Made by a program: the position numbers and the translations under genes. A DNA stretch of 64,000 nucleotides, from positions 23,938 to 87,937 of the forward strand of contig PCXQ01000007.1 in the NCBI GenBank assembly GCA_002794035.1. Direction: 5' to 3'. Shown piece after piece: positions 15,986 through 24,102 of the stretch. The notes beneath the pieces are model-generated. The model saw nothing but the letters and a program-made list of their open reading frames with translations. It had not been told where the DNA came from and searched no databases. This DNA comes from Candidatus Yanofskybacteria bacterium CG10_big_fil_rev_8_21_14_0_10_36_16 (lineage in GTDB: Bacteria > Patescibacteria > Paceibacteria > 2-02-FULL-40-12 > IGHO2-01-FULL-4-A). The first letter of the stretch is position 1; every line of letters starts with the position of its first letter.

Positions 15986-16447
15986 CTACACTGCCACTCT
16001 GTTTCTGTTTACCAACCTTATTTTTATTTCAAGAAAAACATACATCAATAAAGAAGGCACCAGGATATTAGGAACCATAAAATTAGGTAGGGCCACTAAA
16101 TAAGCGTAAGGATACGGCACCGGCATGGCTCTAAATAAAAATATGATAACATTGGCGCCGCCAAAAACAAACAATGCTTGTTTTAATGCTTTTTTATATA
16201 TCACTCCTAATGTTTCCTTCTTAAAATCTGAAATAAAAGAGCTAAGGAATCTTAAAAATATAATATAAGGAAATACTTTGATCCATGATATTACTAACAA
16301 AAATGAAAAAGGAGGACTAGCAAACATTGTGAAAGTACTTCCACCTGGTGGCTGATAAGTTTCAATATAAATAATAAATAATATTATAGCCACAATAATA
16401 AATATGGCTAAATAACCTCTCAGTACTTTTAATGAATTTGGGATCAT
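15986..16447 (-). CDS. Hypothetical four-TM membrane protein
   Basis: The 153-residue protein has hydrophobic segments at about 10-27, 43-70, 88-105 and 115-140 and a basic C-terminus. The segments, including the motif MPVPYPYAYLVALPNF, do not point to a known family. It converges with the 3D-domain gene only 14 bases away, without a clear terminator between them. Confidence 0.6.
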   Translation of the reverse strand: MIPNSLKVLRGYLAIFIIVAIILFIIYIETYQPPGGSTFTMFASPPFSFLLVISWIKVFPYIIFLRFLSSFISDFKKETLGVIYKKALKQALFVFGGANVIIFLFRAMPVPYPYAYLVALPNFMVPNILVPSLLMYVFLEIKIRLVNRNRVAV

Positions 16448-16487
16448 TAATTATATTATAACAAATTTTTAAAAAAATAATAAAAAA

Positions 16488-16518
16488 AGCCTTATGGAGT
16501 TTTGATACCCCATAAGGT
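16488..16518 (-). terminator. Terminator of the gene at 16539-16964
   Basis: CCTTATGGGG and CTCCATAAGG form the stem on the minus strand, followed by a long T-rich run. Confidence 0.78.
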
Positions 16519-16538
16519 CAATATGAGAAAATATTTCT

Positions 16539-16964
16539 CTACTTTTTAAGCTCAATCATTAATAACCTATACAGCAAATAATGGCGAATCCGGGAGAAAA
16601 AACTTAAACTAGATGGCTCATTTTTGGGATTTCGTTCATATATTATGTTTCGGCAAATTTGAGCAATTTCCTCAGGAAATTTTTGTTCAATTTCCGGAAG
16701 TTTTAAATTTTTAATCTGATCAACAACCTCTGACCTTACCCGGTCAGGAAGAATGGAAACCCTTATGCATTTTCCATTGCAGGGTTCTACTGTAATTTTT
16801 CTTGTTGAAAAACGCGGATCATGTGGACCACTCGATAGTTCTTCGTGGCTATGAACATGAAATTTTCTACCTTCAACAACAATACACCACGATCTATAGC
16901 GAGCGACAATACCACCACAACCTCCTGAACCAGGATCTTTGCAATAAAACAATAGTCCTTTCAT
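16539..16964 (-). CDS. Hypothetical Cys/His-containing cytoplasmic protein
   Basis: The 141 residues contain four cysteines in the first half (FYCKDPGSGGCGG, SWCIV, EPCNGKC) together with a HVHSHEE histidine cluster at about 37-42. These could bind zinc. The C-terminal third is helical and basic. No family is recognised. AGGAGG lies just before the ATG and the gene has its own terminator, the same single-gene layout seen for other orphans in this window. Confidence 0.65.
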   Translation of the reverse strand: MKGLLFYCKDPGSGGCGGIVARYRSWCIVVEGRKFHVHSHEELSSGPHDPRFSTRKITVEPCNGKCIRVSILPDRVRSEVVDQIKNLKLPEIEQKFPEEIAQICRNIIYERNPKNEPSSLSFFSRIRHYLLYRLLMIELKK

Positions 16965-17045
16965 TTGGATCCTCCTAATGATTATTTACAAAGTACTACA
17001 ACTAAACAATATATCACATGTTGTTTAATCTGTCAATATAAACAC

Positions 17046-17070
17046 GCCCCCTTGGTGGGGCTATTTTTAT
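17046..17070. terminator. GC hairpin downstream of tRNA-Arg
   Basis: GCCCC and GGGGC arms around CTTGGT. A T-rich tract follows on the plus strand, while the natural upstream gene (tRNA-Arg) is on the minus strand, so its direction is uncertain. Confidence 0.4.
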
Positions 17071-17086
17071 ATAATTACTTAAATTG

Positions 17087-17158
17087 TACCCCCGGAAAGA
17101 ATTGAACTCTCATCCCTGGTTCCGAAGACCAGTGCTTTATCCGTTAAGCTACGGGGGC
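17087..17158 (-). tRNA. tRNA-Arg(UCG)
   Basis: The acceptor GCCCCCG/CGGGGGT (closing G-U at position 1-72), anticodon stem-loop CTGGT-CTTCGGA-ACCAG (anticodon TCG) and T-loop TTCAATT are intact. CCA is not encoded. Sequence 17159-17299 is AT-rich without a clear feature. Confidence 0.92.
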
Positions 17159-17299
17159 TTTAAAAGCTAACTAAACAATACTAAAAAACTTGCCAAAAAT
17201 CAATATATTTGCTAACATTGTCAAGTAAAATGAAGGGGCTAAACCTTCGTTTTTTTAATGGATTAATAATTTATTTTTTAAAAATAATACATGATTTAA

Positions 17300-17328
17300 T
17301 TGACAAAATAATTTAATTATGTTAATAT
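17300..17328 (+). promoter_or_regulatory. Promoter giving a probably leaderless surface-protein transcript
   Basis: TTGACA, 17 bases, TAATAT. The GTG start codon is only 9 bases after the -10 box, so the transcript would begin at or just before it. Confidence 0.65.
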
Positions 17329-17337
17329 ATAAGCACT

Positions 17338-18774
17338 GTGAAGGATTTAAATTTTTTATCACCAAAAAATAAAGGATCAAAACCAAACAATACCGCGACT
17401 AAAGTCGCTACCTTTTTGGCATTCTTTGCTATTGCTTTCTCTGCTTCCCTTACTTATGTAGCATCGGAAACAAAACCAATTCAATTAAATCTCAGCCACA
17501 TTGAGTGTAATTATAATAATACTGATGGTATCAATGTTCACTTTGTGGCAATAAATTTACCGGATGATGTCAGTGATTTTGGACAAGTAACCTATATAGT
17601 TAATAGTGAAGGCCGTACTGCTGAATTTACTAAGCTTTCCGGCAATACTGCACACTACAATGATTACTTACTAGAAGTTTCTGATACATATTCTGTAACC
17701 GATGGCTATGTTGTTATTGACGGACAAACCGTACAACTTCATAATCCTAAATCTATAAAGATAACTTGTGGTGAAAATCCTACCCCTACACCAACACCAG
17801 AACCTACTCCTACTGTAATCCCTACACCTACACCTACTCCTACTGTAATCCCTACACCTACACCTACTAGCTGCTTTTTAGAAATCACCAAAACAGTTGA
17901 TCAGGAAACATCGGTTCCTGGTCAAATATTGGAATATAAATTAAATTTTGAAAATACAGGAACAACCAACTGCACAGGTGGTGGAGTAGAAATAGAAGAC
18001 ACATTAGTGAATGAGTTAACTTTTGTTGACCAATCTCATTCTGAAAATGTAACTTGGGTAGGTCAAAATGAACAAACCCTTCAATGGAATGCTGGCACTC
18101 TAACCCCCGGTGAAAAAGGATGGGTTCAGTTTGACGCTCAAGTTAACACACCTCAAAGCTGTGGCAATTATACAATTAATAACAAAGGCAAGATTACTGC
18201 ATTTGAATTGTCTTGGCAGTGGGTACTAAGTAATAACGTAGAGATAAATATCAACAACAACTGCCCTACTTCTACACCAACTCCTACTCCTACTGTAACC
18301 CCTACTTCTACACCTACACCAACTGTTACACCTACTCCTACTGTAACCCCTACTTCTACACCTACACCAACTGTTACACCTACTCCTACTTCTACACCTA
18401 CACCAACTGTTACACCTACTCCTACTTCTACACCTAGTGGTGGAGGTGGGGGTGGTGGGGGTTTCTTCCCTCAGCCTACTCCTACACCGACACCTACTGT
18501 AACTCCTACACCTACTCCCGTTGTTCTTGGTTCAAGTACAACTGAAAAACCTAAAACAGCAACATCTAGCACAGCAACATCAAATTTGGCACAAGTTGCT
18601 GGCGTAAGCACAGGAACCGATACAATTATTGTTTCGTGGATTATAGCATTAGTGTTCTCAACGTTATTTGCTATATATAAAACAACAGAGCAATCAAACT
18701 TAAAAGAAATCCTTAAAATTATAAAAATTCAAAAAAAGGACAAAAATAAATTTAATTTCGCTCTCCACAACTAA
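17338..18774 (+). CDS. Surface protein with Pro/Thr-rich stalks and a C-terminal anchor
   Basis: The 478-residue protein starts at GTG. It has an N-terminal TM/signal segment (about 22-42), a first globular part, a PTPTPTP stalk (about 145-177), a DUF11/Ig-like beta domain (about 177-310, LEITKTVDQETSVPGQILEY and DTLVNELTFV), a longer Thr/Pro repeat stalk (about 312-375), a glycine run and a C-terminal TM segment (about 432-452) followed by a Lys-rich tail. This is a wall- or membrane-anchored surface protein. No LPXTG motif is evident, though the tail layout (small residues, TM, positive end) resembles a sorting signal. A sortase gene lies two genes downstream. The Pro/Thr repeats are internally repetitive at DNA level. 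Confidence 0.8.
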   Translation: MKDLNFLSPKNKGSKPNNTATKVATFLAFFAIAFSASLTYVASETKPIQLNLSHIECNYNNTDGINVHFVAINLPDDVSDFGQVTYIVNSEGRTAEFTKLSGNTAHYNDYLLEVSDTYSVTDGYVVIDGQTVQLHNPKSIKITCGENPTPTPTPEPTPTVIPTPTPTPTVIPTPTPTSCFLEITKTVDQETSVPGQILEYKLNFENTGTTNCTGGGVEIEDTLVNELTFVDQSHSENVTWVGQNEQTLQWNAGTLTPGEKGWVQFDAQVNTPQSCGNYTINNKGKITAFELSWQWVLSNNVEININNNCPTSTPTPTPTVTPTSTPTPTVTPTPTVTPTSTPTPTVTPTPTSTPTPTVTPTPTSTPSGGGGGGGGFFPQPTPTPTPTVTPTPTPVVLGSSTTEKPKTATSSTATSNLAQVAGVSTGTDTIIVSWIIALVFSTLFAIYKTTEQSNLKEILKIIKIQKKDKNKFNFALHN

Positions 18775-18813
18775 AAAACCTTGCCTTCTTAATATGTGAT
18801 AAAATGAAGGCAT

Positions 18814-19806
18814 ATGGTAATAAACAAAGATATGTTAATACGTGTTGAAAAACTATTTACACGCAAGTTAATTGTGTGGAACTTGGTCCTTTTTGCTCTT
18901 GTAAAATTTGTACTTTCTTACTCAGGACTCCAACTGGCTACAGTTCTAGAACACATAGAGCTTTTTGACTCAAGAGAAATCATAACTAAAACAAATATAG
19001 TCAGAGCAAATAATAATTTGCCGCCTTTAAATGCTAATGTTGAATTAGACTTAGCCGCATCAAAAAAACTTCAGGATATGATTTCAAATGGATATTTTGC
19101 TCACATAAGTCCTGAGGGTACGACACCTTGGTTCTGGATAAAAAATAGCGGTTACAAATACGTATACGCAGGCGAAAATCTTGCTATTGGGTTCACTGAG
19201 GCTGAAGCTACTGTTGAAGCATGGTTTGAATCCCCTTCCCACAGAGAAAACCTTTTAAACAGCAACTACGATGAGATTGGAGTTGCTGTAGGAAAGGTTG
19301 AAAACTTGGATGGATACTCAGGCATCTTGGTTGTTCAAATGTTTGGCAAAAGACCAATATTTGCAATTAACGAAGCCAATGCCTTTGAAACATCTAATAA
19401 GACCCCAAACACAGAAGGGACTACTGTACCAGAAATTACACCTAATTCGTTTGTTGCAGGCAGTCAGCCGGCAACAAATCCCAATACTTCAGCAATTACC
19501 CCAATAACAGATGACGAAGTGGTAATGCTTCAATACGTATCTACAGATAAAAACTTAGGTGGGTCAGAGGAGCCGATTGAAATAACAACAAACGAAAATA
19601 ATTTAAATATAAACTCCGTATCAAAGACTGTTAATAATGCTTATATTATTTATGCCCTAATAATAGCCGCTATATCTATCCTATTCGTAACATTTGTTGA
19701 AAATAGTAAAAAACATGTTGCTGGAGCTACGTTTAATATAATTCTGTTTATAATAGCTACAACAATGCCTGTATTAGAAATAATAAGCAAGGGAGCAATA
19801 TTCTAA
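18814..19806 (+). CDS. CAP/SCP-domain surface protein
   Basis: The 330 residues contain a TM segment near the N-terminus (about 20-42) and a CAP domain of the YkwD type (about 48-185): LPPLNANVELDLAASKKLQDM, YFAHISPEGTTPWFWI, AGENLAIGF and SPSHRENLLNSNYDEIGVAV, with the conserved His and Glu residues visible. A low-complexity linker follows, then two C-terminal TM segments (about 270-292 and 302-325). CAP proteins are exported; in bacteria their biochemical role is unclear. The gene lies 40 bases after the Pro/Thr-rich protein, with a GATAAAAT -10-like box about 10 bases before the ATG, so it may be leaderless. Confidence 0.85.
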   Translation: MVINKDMLIRVEKLFTRKLIVWNLVLFALVKFVLSYSGLQLATVLEHIELFDSREIITKTNIVRANNNLPPLNANVELDLAASKKLQDMISNGYFAHISPEGTTPWFWIKNSGYKYVYAGENLAIGFTEAEATVEAWFESPSHRENLLNSNYDEIGVAVGKVENLDGYSGILVVQMFGKRPIFAINEANAFETSNKTPNTEGTTVPEITPNSFVAGSQPATNPNTSAITPITDDEVVMLQYVSTDKNLGGSEEPIEITTNENNLNINSVSKTVNNAYIIYALIIAAISILFVTFVENSKKHVAGATFNIILFIIATTMPVLEIISKGAIF

Positions 19807-19824
19807 AGATGACAGAATATAAAA

Positions 19825-20493
19825 ATGAAAAAAAATACCAAAACAATTATTTATTCTCTTTTAATATTTTTAGTGGTTTTAACAGCACTAAATTTTAGGT
19901 TTGTATTCTCATATTTAAATTATCAATTCAATAAGCCCAATGATGAAGCTATAAATACTGCTGCTCATACAGTAAAATACGGCGCTTATTTATTACCTGT
20001 TGTTGAAGGACCAGAAAGAGCTGTCTCTATAGCAGTGAAATCATCTAACACAATTAAAAGCGATATTTTACTTGAAATTCCTAGATTAAGAGTAAGTGCG
20101 CCAATAATAATAGAGCCGAGCACGAACACAGATACTATCTACAAAAGACTTGAGAATGGAGTAGTTCACTATGCTTCAACACCTATGCCGGGAGAAGCCG
20201 GAACATCTATAATTCTAGGTCATAGCTCAGCTTATCCTTGGTATCGCGGTCAATACGGATCTGTGTTTGCCTTACTCAACCAGCTTAATGCAGGAGACGT
20301 TATACAAATTCAGAATGGTAACGAGATTTTAAATTACAAGGTTGCAGGTTCGTTGGTTTTCTCACCTTTCTCTGAAGACAATTTAAAATTAGCAGAATTT
20401 GAAAGCACAGACGGATCATCTCTTGTGCTATTATCTTGCTGGCCTGTTGGAACTAATTATAAAAGAATTGCTATTAAAGCCGACCTTATTTAA
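19825..20493 (+). CDS. Sortase-family transpeptidase
   Basis: The 222-residue protein has an N-terminal membrane anchor (about 7-29) and a sortase domain (about 80-222). The catalytic residues are visible: His133 in LGHSSAYPW, Cys205 in VLLSCWPVG and Arg214 in NYKRIAIKA, with the usual IPRLRVSAPI entry strand. Sortases cleave a C-terminal sorting motif and attach the protein to the wall or to another protein. Spacing of 18 bases from the CAP gene implies one operon; the Pro/Thr-rich protein two genes upstream is the likely substrate (inference). The subclass cannot be settled; the short spacing and C-terminal motif fit class D/E-like enzymes. Confidence 0.9.
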   Translation: MKKNTKTIIYSLLIFLVVLTALNFRFVFSYLNYQFNKPNDEAINTAAHTVKYGAYLLPVVEGPERAVSIAVKSSNTIKSDILLEIPRLRVSAPIIIEPSTNTDTIYKRLENGVVHYASTPMPGEAGTSIILGHSSAYPWYRGQYGSVFALLNQLNAGDVIQIQNGNEILNYKVAGSLVFSPFSEDNLKLAEFESTDGSSLVLLSCWPVGTNYKRIAIKADLI

Positions 20494-20507
20494 AAACTAT
20501 TTGAAAT

Positions 20508-20538
20508 AAAACAAACCCCGCCCAGGCGGGGTTTGTTT
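20508..20538 (+). terminator. Terminator of the sortase operon
   Basis: AAACCCCGCC and GGCGGGGTTT with a two-base loop, flanked by A and T runs. Confidence 0.85.
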
Positions 20539-20543
20539 TATTT

Positions 20544-20561
20544 ATGGTCCGCCCTGGTAGG
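20544..20561 (-). pseudogene. Remnant of a tRNA-Lys 3' end
   Basis: These 18 bases match the 3' acceptor and T-stem end of the intact tRNA-Lys (20738-20755) apart from two one-base indels. No other part of this second copy is recognisable. It directly abuts the CTGC-loop hairpin. Confidence 0.6.
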
Positions 20562-20562
20562 C

Positions 20563-20645
20563 GGTTGAAATGAACTGCTTCATTTCAACCCCTGATTTTA
20601 GTGAGAATATCTGTCTCCAGACAGAGCGAGCGTTAAAAAATCAGG
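20563..20645. repeat. Two-hairpin element with CTGC loop, copy 1
   Basis: Hairpin 1 (20563-20590) has perfect 12-bp arms, GGTTGAAATGAA and its complement, around CTGC. Hairpin 2 (20591-20645) is closed by CCTGATTTT/AAAAATCAGG and carries an inner CTGTCT/AGACAG stem. A third hairpin, CTCCGCC-GGA-GGCGGAG, follows at 20654-20670. A second copy of the hairpin 1/2 layout is at 63297-63387. Confidence 0.75.
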
Positions 20646-20697
20646 TAGAACATCTCCGCCGGAGGCGGAGCAGGTTCGATGCTTACGAAGAAAGCTT

Positions 20698-20739
20698 CAT
20701 AAACTAAACGGCTCACCTAGGTGAGCCGTTTAGTTTATG
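20698..20739. terminator. 42-bp perfect palindrome after tRNA-Lys
   Basis: Two 21-base arms are exact reverse complements, centred on CCTAGG. It lies just past the 3' end of tRNA-Lys and probably terminates it, though it lacks a long T-run. Confidence 0.7.
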
Positions 20740-20741
20740 TG

Positions 20742-20814
20742 TCCGCCCTGTAGGATTCGAACCTACGACCCGCGGATTAAGAGTCCGTTGCTCTACCAGC
20801 TGAGCTAAGGGCGG
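20742..20814 (-). tRNA. tRNA-Lys(CUU)
   Basis: The acceptor CCGCCCT/AGGGCGG, loop CTCTTAA (anticodon CTT) and T-loop TTCGAAT are intact. The outermost anticodon-stem pair (27-43) is A-C, a mismatch. CCA is not encoded. Confidence 0.9.
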
Positions 20815-20852
20815 ATATTACCGTATTATTATGCCTTAAAATTTATTGTTTT

Positions 20853-22043
20853 TCAAGATTTTAATACGTTTTTTAACTGCTTAATAAAATAATCAATATC
20901 TTCTTTTTTAGTAAATCGACCAAGGGTAATTCTTAGATTATCTCCTGTGCCTACTGACTCGCCCTTGGCTTGATTGTGATGAGAAGCTCGAATCCATCGA
21001 ATAGCTTTTAACACATGAGAGGGGTCTGCTTGTCCTGAGTTTTCCGAACGGATTTCAGTTGAAGTACATGCTGAACCAGTTGATACCTCAACTCCTTTTT
21101 GATCTAAAATCAAAACTAACATCTCCCCATCTTTACCAGCAAAAGACATATTTATATTATTAGGCAATCTTTCCTTTTGACTACCATTTAATTTGCTACT
21201 AGGTATTTCATTAATAATCTTATCTATTGTGTAATCTCTCAACTTCTTTAATCTATTATTTTCTTTTTCTTTTATACTATCAGTAATTTCAAGTGCCTTG
21301 GCAAAACCTGCAATTAAAGCAGTATTCTCCGTACCAGGTCTTAATCCTCTTTCTTGTGAACCCCCAAACATTATTGGTTGAATAGTTGTTCCTCGTCTTA
21401 TATATAAGCACCCTGCTCCTTTTGGCCCATATATTTTAGAACCATTAAAAGACATCGAGTCGATTCCTAATTTTTGAACATTTAAATCTAAATATCCAAC
21501 AGCCTGTGTAGCATCAGTATGAAAAATTATTTGTTTATTGAAATTTTTAATAATTTTAGCAATTTGCTGTATAGGTTGAATGGTGCCTATTTCATTATTG
21601 GCATACATTATAGAAACCAAGACGGTATTAGGATTAAGAGCTTTTTTTACATCTTCAGGGTTAATCAATCCGCCCTCATTAACATTTACACAGGTTATTT
21701 TAAAACCTTCTTGTTCAAGCTGTTTACAGGCGTTTAAAACTGCATGATGCTCAATTTTTGTAGTTATTATATGCTTACCCTTTTTTTTATTTGCCCTAGC
21801 TGCGCCTAGGACAGCTAAATTGCACGATTCTGTTCCTGAACCTGTAAAAATAATTTCATCTGCCCCAGCATTTAAAATCTTGGCTATTTTTTCCCTTGAA
21901 TTATTAATTATTTTTTTTGCCCCTTTTCCTGAAGCATATAAAGACGAAGCATTTCCAAATGCTTTTTCGTATTTATCCATTTCCCGTTTAACCCTAGGAT
22001 CAAGCGGGGTGGCTGCTGCATTGTCTAAATAAATTCTTTTCAT
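20853..22043 (-). CDS. Cysteine desulfurase (NifS/IscS family)
   Basis: This PLP enzyme takes sulfur from cysteine for Fe-S clusters or tRNA thiolation. The 396 residues are full length. The PLP lysine is in FNGSKIYGPKG (Lys about 203), the catalytic histidine in EHHAV (about 100), the PLP-binding Asp and His in FHTDATQ, and the active-site cysteine in STGSACTS (about 325). The ATG has no Shine-Dalgarno. No iscU or thiouridylase gene is adjacent, so the sulfur acceptor is not shown by context. It follows tRNA-Lys in the opposite order and is probably transcribed alone. Confidence 0.95.
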   Translation of the reverse strand: MKRIYLDNAAATPLDPRVKREMDKYEKAFGNASSLYASGKGAKKIINNSREKIAKILNAGADEIIFTGSGTESCNLAVLGAARANKKKGKHIITTKIEHHAVLNACKQLEQEGFKITCVNVNEGGLINPEDVKKALNPNTVLVSIMYANNEIGTIQPIQQIAKIIKNFNKQIIFHTDATQAVGYLDLNVQKLGIDSMSFNGSKIYGPKGAGCLYIRRGTTIQPIMFGGSQERGLRPGTENTALIAGFAKALEITDSIKEKENNRLKKLRDYTIDKIINEIPSSKLNGSQKERLPNNINMSFAGKDGEMLVLILDQKGVEVSTGSACTSTEIRSENSGQADPSHVLKAIRWIRASHHNQAKGESVGTGDNLRITLGRFTKKEDIDYFIKQLKNVLKS

Positions 22044-22109
22044 AAAAACAGTTCGCTCTTCAGCGAACTTTATAATAACACAATTTTTTATTTTTGGATA
22101 GATCTAAAT

Positions 22110-22490
22110 TTATCTTTGGGGCCAAAAAACAATAGCCAGTAAACCAGCCATCAAGCCAATGTCTCTTATAATAACTTCGTTAAATCCAAAAAATATAGCC
22201 ACAGTAACTAAAAACAAAATTGCAATAACTGATAAAATCCTCATAAATACACCCGTTATCAATCCAAGACCAACAACAACTTCAAATATACCATTTAGAT
22301 ATATAAATTGAATATCAGAGATGTTTAAATTGCTTATAAAAGACAAAACATTTATTGGAACCCAGGCATTGATCCAATATGTTGGGTGAAAAAATTTATG
22401 AATACCAAACCATAAAAAAACTGCGGCCAATCCAAGCCGTAGAATCCAAAAAGAATACCTATAATCTCTACTTGACATTGATAATATCAT
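22110..22490 (-). CDS. DoxX-family membrane protein
   Basis: The 126 residues form four hydrophobic segments (about 14-28, 62-82, 85-103 and 106-122). The first helix LRLGLAAVFLWFGIHKFFHP and the block YLNGIFEVVVGLGLITG match the DoxX layout. DoxX proteins are small integral membrane proteins, often tied to redox or sulfur metabolism; the exact role is unknown. The start may instead be the internal ATG at 22478 (MSSRDYRY). Its 5' end overlaps the divergent promoter at 22472-22500. Confidence 0.75.
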   Translation of the reverse strand: MILSMSSRDYRYSFWILRLGLAAVFLWFGIHKFFHPTYWINAWVPINVLSFISNLNISDIQFIYLNGIFEVVVGLGLITGVFMRILSVIAILFLVTVAIFFGFNEVIIRDIGLMAGLLAIVFWPQR

Positions 22491-22500
22491 ATGCTATAAT
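22472..22500 (+). promoter_or_regulatory. Near-consensus sigma70 promoter driving a noncoding RNA
   Basis: TTGACA, 17 bases, TATAAT: an exact match to the sigma70 consensus and the best promoter in the window. There is no open reading frame downstream before the terminator. Confidence 0.88.
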
Positions 22501-22504
22501 ATAG

Positions 22505-22706
22505 TTATCTGGTGCTGGGCATGCGTGACTTAGGGCAGCTCACCCCAGGCCCCGCTTTGCGAAGGCCTGGGCGGTAAGATTATTATTATTTTATCATGAT
22601 CTTACTTTGTCTTCAAGGAGGGTTTAACCCATAATCGCTTGCTTGGTACCATAAAAATATATTTAAAACATTAAAATCCCCTAATGGGGATTTTAATGTT
22701 TTTTAT
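22505..22706 (+). ncRNA. Structured noncoding RNA of unknown family, about 150-200 nt
   Basis: The segment lies between a consensus promoter and a strong terminator and has no plausible ORF. Its ends can pair: TTAT/ATAA, GGT/ACC, GCA/TGC and GCG/CGC form an interrupted closing helix (about 22505-22525 with 22636-22654). Inside are GGTGCTG/CAGC-CACC, a strong CCCAGGCC/GGCCTGGG hairpin with inner CGC-TTT-GCG, GTAAGAT/ATCTTAC and GGGTTTAACCC. The SRP motif GGAAG...GCAGC, the RNase P signature and tmRNA ends were looked for and not seen. 6S RNA is possible but not supported by a single long hairpin. Confidence 0.65.
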
Positions 22707-22707
22707 C
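22667..22707. terminator. Strong terminator between the ncRNA and tig
   Basis: AACATTAAAATCCCC and its exact complement enclose TAAT, followed by six T residues. It probably serves both the plus-strand ncRNA and the minus-strand tig. Confidence 0.9.
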
Positions 22708-22719
22708 TTTTGTTTAAAT

Positions 22720-24003
22720 TTAAACAAACTCTGCTTTTTTCTCTAAAAACTGAAAAACTTTTTCGTTAAGAAGTGTGTCATGAATTCTATCTTTAAGTTT
22801 GTTTAGCTCATCTTCATTTTTAACACTTCCTCCTTGGCCCACAAATTGCTGAATGGCCAAATTGAATTCCTCCTCAACTTCTTCTGGTTTAACATCGATA
22901 GATTCTTGTTTTGCAATCTCTCTTGAAACTAAAGCCATTTTAACTTGTTTTAAAGCATTTTTGCGCCAATCATTTCTAAGCTCATCTTGTGTTTTTTTAA
23001 TATGAGCAAGATACAAACTTAATTCCATTCCTTTCTGATGAAGTTCGTAATCAAAACCTTTCATCATTGAATCAAGCTGTTTTTCTACTAATACTTCGGG
23101 CGGTTCAACTTTGCTCTTTTCGGTTATTTGTTCAAGCATCTGAAGCCTAGTGCTGTCTTTTGCTTTCATTTCTTTTTCCATTTTAATACCCTGCTCAATG
23201 TTTTTCTTTAAATCAGCAAGGGAAGCAAACCCTCCTAGATCTTTAGCAAACTCATCATTAATTTCCGGCACAATCACATGGTCAACCTTCTTTACTTTTA
23301 CATTACATTCTAACTCCTTGCCTGCAATTGGTTTATGTCCATAATCTACCGGAACTTTTAATTTAAAGGTTTTCTCATCATCTTTTTTCATGCTTATTAG
23401 GTTATCCTCAAAGCCAGGCAAAAAAGCACCACTACCTATTACAACAGGGTGGTTCTCACTTTTACCACCCTCTATTGTTGTCCCGTCTAGTTTTATATCA
23501 AAATCAACCTCAACTCTATCCCCCTTCTTGGCTGATTCATTGCTTTCCTCAAGATTTGTTCTTGTTTTTTGAATTTCTTTAAGTGTATTTTCTAAATCTT
23601 CTGGATGTACGTCAGTGCTTGTCTTTTTAACTTTTACGCCACCATAGGAACCTAATTCAATTTTTGGAAAAACAGAAAACACAACTTCGTAAACTAATTT
23701 GTCTTCTGAGTTTTCTTTAATTTGAAGATCAGAATACTCGATAACATCAAGTTTGTTTTCCCTTATCAAATCAACGGAGCTTTGTTTTAAAGCAAGATCA
23801 AGAGCTTCTTTTCTTATGGGTTCTTCCCCTAGTTGTTTTCGGGCAACTTCTGTCGGCACCTTGCCTTTTCTAAATCCTTTTACTTCAATTTGGTTAGCGA
23901 GTCTCTTCTCAGCTTCACGCATATAAAAACCAAGGTCGTCTTTATTAAGTTCAACTATTAATTTAACTTGTGATTTTTTTAATTGTTCAATTTTTGAATC
24001 CAT
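22720..24003 (-). CDS. tig: Trigger factor, ribosome-associated chaperone and prolyl isomerase
   Basis: Trigger factor binds nascent chains at the ribosome exit tunnel. From the ATG at 24003 the protein has 427 residues: an N-terminal ribosome-binding domain with the signature GFRKGKVP (about 45-52), an FKBP-type isomerase domain (about 145-230, GDRVEVDFDIKLDG to KPIAGKELEC) and a helical C-terminal domain ending in LLNEKVFQFLEKKAEFV. An ATG 30 bases upstream would add ten residues absent from the family, so the internal one (MDSKIEQL) is chosen. No Shine-Dalgarno is seen. nusA follows upstream in the same direction, about 100 bases away. Confidence 0.95.
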   Translation of the reverse strand: MDSKIEQLKKSQVKLIVELNKDDLGFYMREAEKRLANQIEVKGFRKGKVPTEVARKQLGEEPIRKEALDLALKQSSVDLIRENKLDVIEYSDLQIKENSEDKLVYEVVFSVFPKIELGSYGGVKVKKTSTDVHPEDLENTLKEIQKTRTNLEESNESAKKGDRVEVDFDIKLDGTTIEGGKSENHPVVIGSGAFLPGFEDNLISMKKDDEKTFKLKVPVDYGHKPIAGKELECNVKVKKVDHVIVPEINDEFAKDLGGFASLADLKKNIEQGIKMEKEMKAKDSTRLQMLEQITEKSKVEPPEVLVEKQLDSMMKGFDYELHQKGMELSLYLAHIKKTQDELRNDWRKNALKQVKMALVSREIAKQESIDVKPEEVEEEFNLAIQQFVGQGGSVKNEDELNKLKDRIHDTLLNEKVFQFLEKKAEFV

Positions 24004-24102
24004 CAATGTGAGGTAGCTGAGATACCAGATCAATAATTAAGTTGCTGGTGCAAAACTACGAGTTAATTTCTATTTTATAGTCAGTTTATTTCCTTCAACT
24101 TC

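Noticed and set aside
17764..18530. Tandem ACNCCTACNCCN repeats as a CRISPR-like or satellite array
   Set aside because: They are in frame and encode the Thr/Pro stalks of the surface protein; there are no spacers. No CRISPR array was seen anywhere in the window.
22505..22706. SRP RNA or 6S RNA at this locus
   Set aside because: The SRP GGAAG/GCAGC internal loop is absent and the fold is multibranched rather than one long hairpin, so no family name was given.
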